Positions 42,865 through 47,711 of a stretch of 47,711 nt of DNA are shown in pieces. The position numbers were made by a program, and so were the translations under genes. The DNA comes from JAFALX01 sp050734185 (GTDB taxonomy: Bacteria > Chloroflexota > Dormibacteria > Aeolococcales > Aeolococcaceae): the NCBI GenBank assembly GCA_050734185.1, contig JBOHUE010000133.1, positions 1 to 47,711 on the forward strand. Direction: 5' to 3'. Below the pieces are notes generated by a model. That model made no database searches and was not told the origin of the DNA. It saw only the letters and a list, made by a program, of their open reading frames with translations. Within the stretch, counting starts at the first letter, position 1, and every line of letters starts with the position of its first letter.

Positions 42865-43784
42865 GCGCCGCGCACCAGCGCAGCAGATGGCTCACCGAGT
42901 TCGACGATCTCGCGTTCCAGGTCGACGCCGAAGCGTTCCTGCACGGTGTCGTGCGCCAGTTGCACCAGCTCGAGCACGTCGGCGGCCGTAGCGTGGGCCA
43001 CGTTGAGGATGAAGTTCGCGTGCTTGGCGGCGATCTCGGCGCCGCCGTGGCGCCGCCCCTTCAGGCCGCAGGCCTCGACCAGGCGCCCCGCGGAGTCGTC
43101 GGGCGGGTTCTTGAAGACGCTGCCCAGGCTGCGCACGCCGTAGGGCTGCGTCGTCTTGCGCGTGCGCTGGATGTCGTCGGTGCGCCGCCGCACCGACGCC
43201 GCGTCGTCGCTGTGCACGCGCACTCGCGCGGCGGTGACCACGTGGCCGCGCAGCTGATCCTTGAATCGCGAGTACCGGTACGCGAACCCGCAGTCCGCCG
43301 CCGTGAGCACGCGCTCGTCGCCGTCGGGCGTCAGGGCGGCGCAGTCCACGAGCACGTCGGCCATCTCTGCACCGAACGCGCCGGCGTTGCCGTACACGCT
43401 CGCGCCGCATGTTCCGGGCACACCGATGCCGAACTCCAGCCCGGCGAGACCGAGGCGCGCGCAGTCGAGTGCCGCGCGCGGCAGCATGCAGCCGCCGCCG
43501 AGCTCGACGCTGTCATCCGCCACGCGCCGCAAGTGTCTGTCGTCATAGCGCACCACGACGCCGCGAATGCCGCCGTCGAGGATGAGCGCGTTGCTGCCCG
43601 CGCCGATCATCGTCAGCGGCGCACCGTGCTCAGAGCAGGTGCGAACGAGGCGCTGCAGCGTCGCGGGATCGCGCACCTTCACGAACCAGTCCGCCGTGCC
43701 GCCGACCCCGAACTGGCTCTGCCGCGACAGCGGCTCGTCGCGCTGCACGCCGTCGAAGTCCGCAAGCCAATCAGACCTCGACAC
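42861..43784 (-). CDS. murB: UDP-N-acetylenolpyruvoylglucosamine reductase
   Basis: 307 aa. FAD enzyme completing UDP-MurNAc with NADPH. FAD-binding GAGSNALILDGGIRGVVVRYD; GLEFGIGVPGTCGASVYGNAGAFGAE; YRYSRFKDQLRG; active-site region SLGSVFKNPPDDSAGRLVEACGLKG (catalytic Ser) and GGAEIAAKHANFILNVAHATAADVLEL (catalytic Glu nearby). Its ATG at 43784 lies 14 nt inside the 3' end of the upstream Mur ligase. The call is firm. Confidence 0.96.
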   Translation of the reverse strand: MSRSDWLADFDGVQRDEPLSRQSQFGVGGTADWFVKVRDPATLQRLVRTCSEHGAPLTMIGAGSNALILDGGIRGVVVRYDDRHLRRVADDSVELGGGCMLPRAALDCARLGLAGLEFGIGVPGTCGASVYGNAGAFGAEMADVLVDCAALTPDGDERVLTAADCGFAYRYSRFKDQLRGHVVTAARVRVHSDDAASVRRRTDDIQRTRKTTQPYGVRSLGSVFKNPPDDSAGRLVEACGLKGRRHGGAEIAAKHANFILNVAHATAADVLELVQLAHDTVQERFGVDLEREIVELGEPSAALVRGA

Positions 43785-45177
43785 GCTGCGCCTCCAATGC
43801 GGCGAACAGCCGCGGCGCGAGCTTGTCGAACCCGCCGAGCGAGAGCACGAGGATCACGTCGCCGTCGCGTGCAACGCGGCCCAGCAGCGCGATCGCCTCC
43901 GCGGAGGAGTCGACGACCTGCACGTCACGCGAGGGCCCGGCGCGCTCCGCGACGTCGACGCTGCGCACGGTTGCGGGCTGGCCGCGCTCTCGCGCCTCCT
44001 CGATGGGCCCGATGACGATAACGTCCGCGTCCACGAAGCTCTCGCGATAGCTCTCCAGCAGCGTGCTCGTGCGCGAGTACGTGTGTGGCGTGTGGATGGC
44101 GATCAGCCGCCGCGCACCGAATCGCTGCCGCGCCGCGTCGATCGCCGCGGCGACCTCGGTGGGGTGATGCGCGTAGTCGTCGATCACGGTGACGCCACGC
44201 GCATCGCCGAGGATCTCGAAGCGTCGCGCCGGTCCCCGGAAATCGGCGCACGCGGCGACGGCCGCGGCCTCGCCGGCGCCGGCGAAGGTCGCCAGCAGCA
44301 GCGCGGCCACCGCGTTGCACGCGTTGTGCACCCCGGGAAACGTGCACGCAATCCGGAGCGGCGGCATATCGGGACGCGTGACGGTGAAGTGCTGCAGCGC
44401 GCCGTCGTCACCGACGTCGCCGATGGGCCAGTCGCTGCGCGCGTCGGTGCCGTACGTCACCACACGGCACGACGCGTGCTCGCGCAGCGCCAGACACTCG
44501 GGGTCGTCCGCGCAGAGTGCCAGCAGCGCCGTCGCCGGCAGGTCGGCCACCATGCCGACAAACGGCGCGCGGTACGCGTCGAGGCTGGGATACACGTCGG
44601 GATGGTCCCACTCGAGCCGGGTGACACACGCGGCGTGTGGCCGCGTGTGGATGAATTTCGGCCTTGAATCCCATGGGGCTGTCGTGTACTCGTCGCCCTC
44701 GAAAACGAACGGCCCGCTGCCGAGACGCGCGCTGCCGCCCAGGTCGAGCGACGTTGAGCCCAGGCGGAACCCGGGATCGAGCCCGGCGCGCGCCAGCATG
44801 TGCGCCAGCAGCGCCGATGTCGTGGTCTTGCCGTGCGTGCCGCACACGCTCAACCGCGGCCGTTGCCCGGCGAGCTCGACGTAGAAGCCGATCTCACTCG
44901 TGTAGGGCAGGCCACGCGCGAGCACCGCCAGGTACTCGGGGTTGGTTGGCCGCGTCTGGTTGCCCACGACGACAAGGTCGGGCACGCCCCAGCGGTCGAG
45001 GTTGGCGGGGTCGCTGCGGTTCTCCCACAGGATCCCCGCCTCGGTCACCGCGTCGCTCATCGGCGGATATGCGTGATCGTCGGAGCCGGTCACCCGGTCG
45101 CCCGCCTCCAGCGCGAGCATCGCCGCGCCGCTGGTGGCGTAACCGCAGACACCGAGCACGTGCACGTGCCGGCTCAT
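43771..45177 (-). CDS. murC: UDP-MurNAc ligase at the murC position, Mpl-like
   Basis: 468 aa. A Mur ligase with P-loop VCGTHGKTTTSALL and C-terminal domain (DDYAHHPTEVAAAI). Position (between murG and murB) says MurC (UDP-MurNAc + L-Ala). Sequence details look like Mpl, the ligase that reattaches a recycled tripeptide: VTGSDDHAYPPMSDAVTEAGI (Mpl: TGSDANVYPPMS), VGNQTRPTNPEYLAVLARGLPYTS (Mpl: VGNAxxRGNPE) and FVFEGDEYTTAPWDSRPKFIHTRP (Mpl: VEADEYDTAFFDKRSKF) with LEWDHPDVYP. MurC usually has AEADESDGSF. So it is either a MurC of unusual lineage or Mpl in the dcw cluster. It overlaps murG by 4 nt (ATGA). Confidence 0.88.
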   Translation of the reverse strand: MSRHVHVLGVCGYATSGAAMLALEAGDRVTGSDDHAYPPMSDAVTEAGILWENRSDPANLDRWGVPDLVVVGNQTRPTNPEYLAVLARGLPYTSEIGFYVELAGQRPRLSVCGTHGKTTTSALLAHMLARAGLDPGFRLGSTSLDLGGSARLGSGPFVFEGDEYTTAPWDSRPKFIHTRPHAACVTRLEWDHPDVYPSLDAYRAPFVGMVADLPATALLALCADDPECLALREHASCRVVTYGTDARSDWPIGDVGDDGALQHFTVTRPDMPPLRIACTFPGVHNACNAVAALLLATFAGAGEAAAVAACADFRGPARRFEILGDARGVTVIDDYAHHPTEVAAAIDAARQRFGARRLIAIHTPHTYSRTSTLLESYRESFVDADVIVIGPIEEARERGQPATVRSVDVAERAGPSRDVQVVDSSAEAIALLGRVARDGDVILVLSLGGFDKLAPRLFAALEAQRVEV

Positions 45178-46280
45178 GCACGCTCCTCCGCCACGAGGCG
45201 GATGAGCCGCACCACGCGGTCGGCGGCGTCGGGCTTGCCCATCTGACGGCTGGCCTCCGCCATCCGCCGCCAGCGTTCGGGATCACGAAGCATGGCGTCG
45301 ATCGTCGCCTGCAGGGCCTCAGGCGTGCAGCCCTCGTCGTCGATGATCACGCCGGCCCCGGCCCGCGCGTACGGCTCGGCGTTGTGCCGCTGGTGGCCTC
45401 CGGCGTGCTGGTAGGGGACCAGGATCATCGGCCGGCCCAGAGCAGAGCACTCGGCAAGCGAGGACCCGCCGGCGCGCATCACCACGAGGTCGGCGGCGGC
45501 AATGAGGGCGCCGATGTCGTCGAAGAAGGGCTGCACGACATAGCGCTCGCCGGCCGAGCCGGGGAGGGCCGCCGCCACCGCCGCCATCTCCTCGGCGTCT
45601 CGCAGGCCGCACTGGTGGGTGATGCGCAGCTCGGGGTCGAGCTCGAGCAGCGCGCGCACTGATCCGGCGACGGCGAGGTTGAGCTGATGCGCTCCCTGGG
45701 ACCCGCCGGTGACGAGGATCCGGGTGCAGCGCTCGCCGAGCGGCGCGCCGACGTGCGCGCGGACCTCCGGACGGATGGGGTTGCCGGTGAACACGGTGCG
45801 CGTGCCGGGGAGGTGTCGCCCGGTCTCCTCGAACGAGGTGGCGACCACGCGGGCCCGCCGCGCCAGCAGCCTCGTGGTGCGCCCCGGCAGCGCGTTCTGC
45901 TCGAGCAGCACCACCGGGAGGCCGCGGGCTCGGGCGGCCGCCACGACGGGGAGGCAGACGTAGCCACCTCCGCCCACCACCACGTCGGGGCGGTGGGCGC
46001 GGAGGAGAGCACGGGCCGCGAGCGTGGCCGACGGCAGCTGGCTCAGCGCCCTGACCACGGTGGCCGGCCGGCTGACGTCAACGCCGCTGATGCGCAGCGA
46101 CACGAGCGGCAGCCCCGCGTCGGAAACGAGCCGCTCGGCAACTCCGCCGGCGCGGCCGACGACTATGACCTCGCCGTCGGGATCAGACGCGCGCTGCGCG
46201 AGCGCCGTCGCGAGCACCGGCGTCAGATGCCCGCCGGTCCCGCCCCCAGCGATCAACACCCGCACGGTGCACCGTTCCAT
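45174..46280 (-). CDS. murG: UDP-GlcNAc:lipid I N-acetylglucosaminyltransferase
   Basis: 368 aa. Peripheral membrane GT-B enzyme making lipid II. N-terminal VLIAGGGTGGHLTPVLATALAQ and VVGGGGYVCLPVVAAARARGLPVVLLEQNALPGRTTR; C-terminal domain LVTGGSQGAHQLNLAV and VVMRAGGSSLAECSALGRPMILVPYQHAGGHQRHNAE, which bind UDP-GlcNAc. The ATG at 46280 (MERCTVRVLIAGGG) is taken as the start; GTG at 46265 is possible. It overlaps the annotated 3' end of ftsW by 98 nt. Confidence 0.96.
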   Translation of the reverse strand: MERCTVRVLIAGGGTGGHLTPVLATALAQRASDPDGEVIVVGRAGGVAERLVSDAGLPLVSLRISGVDVSRPATVVRALSQLPSATLAARALLRAHRPDVVVGGGGYVCLPVVAAARARGLPVVLLEQNALPGRTTRLLARRARVVATSFEETGRHLPGTRTVFTGNPIRPEVRAHVGAPLGERCTRILVTGGSQGAHQLNLAVAGSVRALLELDPELRITHQCGLRDAEEMAAVAAALPGSAGERYVVQPFFDDIGALIAAADLVVMRAGGSSLAECSALGRPMILVPYQHAGGHQRHNAEPYARAGAGVIIDDEGCTPEALQATIDAMLRDPERWRRMAEASRQMGKPDAADRVVRLIRLVAEERA

Positions 46281-47463
46281 GACGCCTGCCCTGCGTCGAG
46301 ATATTGCACAGGATGCCCATGCCCACCATGCTCGTCGCCAGCGCCGTGCCGCCGTAGCTGATGAACGGCAGCGGGATCCCGGTGGTCGGGATCACGCCGG
46401 TCACGGCGCCGACGTTGATGAACGCTTCGATGCAGATCCACGCGGTGATGCCTCCGGCGAGAAGGGCCCCGAAGCGGTCCGGGGCGCGCAGCGAGGCCCG
46501 TATACCGCGCCACGCGAGAAACAGGAACGCGGCGATGACGGCACAGGTTCCGATCAGGCCGAGCTCCTCCCCGATGATGGCGAAGATGAAGTCGGTGTGT
46601 GCCTCGGGCAGCCAGTCGAATTTGAGGACCGAGTTGCCCAAGCCGACGCCGCTGAGCCCGCCGGACCCGAGCGCGTACAGCGCCTGACAGTTCTGGAAGC
46701 CCGAGCCCAGGGGGTCGGCGCACGGGTTGAGGAAGTGGGCCACGCGGTCTGCCCGGTATGCCACGAATTCCACCAACGCGAACCCGCCGGCGGCAAGACC
46801 GCCGCTGATCAGCACCAGGTGACGCTTCATTGCTCCGCCGAGCGCCAGCAGCACGATCCCCACGCCGGTGATCACGAGCGCGCTGCCGAGGTCGCGCTCG
46901 GCGAGGATGAGTGCGAGGATGAGCGCGAGGACGATCACGTAGTCGCGGACGCCGCCGAGCGTGCGCACGCGCGCGGCGCGCTCGTCGAGCCAGCGTGCGA
47001 AGAACACGATCACGACGGCGATGCTCACCGCCGACGGCTGCACCGACAGCGGCCCCAGCTGGAACCAGCGCTGCGCGCCGTACACCTGCGTGCCGACGTG
47101 CGGGATGAGGACGGTGATCAGCAACCCGACCATCACCACCATGCCGGAGCGTGCGAAGAAGCGCAGCCGGTGATAGTCGAAGCGCGCCAACGCCACCATG
47201 CCGGCGGCGCCGAGCGCGACACCGATCAGCTGGTGCTCGAAGAAGTAGTTCGGGTTCTGGAACCACAGGTAGCCGAGCGCCTCCGACGCGCTGTAGACCA
47301 TCACGAGTCCGAATGCGACGAGCCCGATGACCACGGTGAGCAGCCAGCCGTCGACTCCCGCCGCGGCGGCTGCCTTGTCGGCGGCGCGCATCGCCCGCGA
47401 CGCAAGGGCGGCCGTTGCGCCCAACGCTCCCGGGCGTTCGATGCTGCCGGCGCTCGCCGCCAT
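46183..47463 (-). CDS. ftsW: Peptidoglycan glycosyltransferase FtsW
   Basis: 426 aa. SEDS-family lipid II polymerase of the divisome, with about ten helices. Key segments: AFGLVMVYSASEALGY, GAQRWFQLGPLSVQPSAVSIA, AERDLGSALVITGVG, LGNSVLKFDWLPEAHTDFIFAIIGEELG (catalytic Asp in HTDFIF), and GIPLPFISYGGTALATSMVGMGILCNIST at the C-terminus. In the QPSE segment the conserved Glu is replaced by Ala (QPSAVS), which is unusual. The ~40 residues after NIST (GRRHGTVHRAGVDRWGRD...) overlap murG and look like out-of-frame coding, perhaps not functional. The start is ATG at 47463, adjoining the murD stop. Confidence 0.93.
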   Translation of the reverse strand: MAASAGSIERPGALGATAALASRAMRAADKAAAAAGVDGWLLTVVIGLVAFGLVMVYSASEALGYLWFQNPNYFFEHQLIGVALGAAGMVALARFDYHRLRFFARSGMVVMVGLLITVLIPHVGTQVYGAQRWFQLGPLSVQPSAVSIAVVIVFFARWLDERAARVRTLGGVRDYVIVLALILALILAERDLGSALVITGVGIVLLALGGAMKRHLVLISGGLAAGGFALVEFVAYRADRVAHFLNPCADPLGSGFQNCQALYALGSGGLSGVGLGNSVLKFDWLPEAHTDFIFAIIGEELGLIGTCAVIAAFLFLAWRGIRASLRAPDRFGALLAGGITAWICIEAFINVGAVTGVIPTTGIPLPFISYGGTALATSMVGMGILCNISTQGRRHGTVHRAGVDRWGRDRRASDAGARDGARAARV

Positions 47464-47711
47464 CAGGCCTGACCCACCCGCTGCGACGCATCCGCTGACA
47501 CGAGGTCGCGGAAGGCGTCACCACGTTGCTCGAAGTCGTGGAACTGGTCGAAGCTCTTGTAACCCGGCGAGAGGAGCACGACGTCGCCCGCGCGGGCCAG
47601 CCCGCGCGCGCGCAGCACGGCGTCGGCGAGTGAGGTGACGAGCGTGCGGGCTTCGTAGCCACGCCGCTGCAGCGCCGCGCTGAGCAACGGGCCGGACGCC
47701 CCGTTGAGCAC
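47463..47711 (-). CDS. murD: UDP-MurNAc-L-alanine:D-glutamate ligase, C-terminal fragment
   Basis: The last ~82 residues of a gene leaving the window on the right, so its start is outside. MurD adds D-Glu to UDP-MurNAc-L-Ala. The visible part is its C-terminal domain: VVLLSPGYKSFDQFHDFEQRGDAFRDLV, matching the family's LSPACASFDxFxxFExRGxxF signature. The stop codon touches the ftsW start, so the two are co-transcribed. The rest of the dcw cluster (mraZ to mraY) would lie further right. Confidence 0.92.
   Translation of the reverse strand: MLNGASGPLLSAALQRRGYEARTLVTSLADAVLRARGLARAGDVVLLSPGYKSFDQFHDFEQRGDAFRDLVSADASQRVGQA

Overview
The window is a GC-rich (about 70 %), densely coded bacterial chromosome segment. 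It is mostly core housekeeping genes, with a small accessory stretch in the middle (about 9-18 kb). The gene set and cell-wall cluster are those of a single-membrane-type, Terrabacteria-like organism. A Gram-positive-type LexA box (CGAAC-N4-GTTCG), lipoproteins, LspA, a C-terminal VPSTG/transmembrane sorting-like tail and Actinobacteria/Chloroflexi-like proteins support this. I would guess an uncultivated soil lineage such as Ca. Dormibacterota, a Chloroflexota relative or a deep actinobacterial relative. That placement is inference, not proven. No phage, IS element, CRISPR array, rRNA or tRNA gene was found.

Region 1 (1-9 kb): the end of a protein-L-isoaspartate methyltransferase, a small hypothetical gene, a stand-alone dnaK with a strong terminator, a beta-propeller-like lipoprotein, a four-helix membrane protein, and a very large Lhr-type helicase whose promoter region holds a LexA-like operator.

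Region 2 (9-18 kb, accessory): a membrane-anchored TIM-barrel glycosidase; tmRNA (ssrA, tag AANNAPVALAA); a small zinc-ribbon protein; a three-gene operon (AraC regulator, VOC/glyoxalase-fold protein, short UvrA paralogue) resembling drug or DNA-lesion self-protection modules; a Ser/Thr/Ala-rich surface protein ending in VPSTG plus a membrane tail; and two small envelope genes, the second probably starting at CTG.

Region 3 (18-32 kb): hflX converges on a long minus-strand set running ileS-lspA-rluD-gmk-coaC-coaB-priA-def-fmt-smpB. Many of its junctions are 4-nt stop/start overlaps. HflX, SmpB, tmRNA, Def and Fmt place much of the ribosome rescue and N-terminal formyl-Met machinery within about 10 kb. 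CoaBC is split into two overlapping frames, and rpoZ is missing from its usual place after gmk. A USP-ABC1/UbiB fusion protein and a 45-residue membrane peptide gene lie upstream of ileS.

Region 4 (31-48 kb): the distal dcw (division and cell wall) cluster on the minus strand, in transcription order murD(partial)-ftsW-murG-murC/mpl-murB-ddl-alpha/beta hydrolase-membrane-fused murF-ftsQ-[island: metF, MDR dehydrogenase, SRPBCC protein]-ftsA-ftsZ-nrdR-yggS. It has several departures from the textbook cluster: the ligase at the murC position looks like Mpl, Ddl has a divergent C-terminal active-site segment, and MurF sits after ddl, is fused to an N-terminal membrane domain and follows a hydrolase. 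FtsQ has a long low-complexity tail. This atypical peptidoglycan-precursor branch is the best candidate in the window for new biology; I found no wholly new defence or mobile system.
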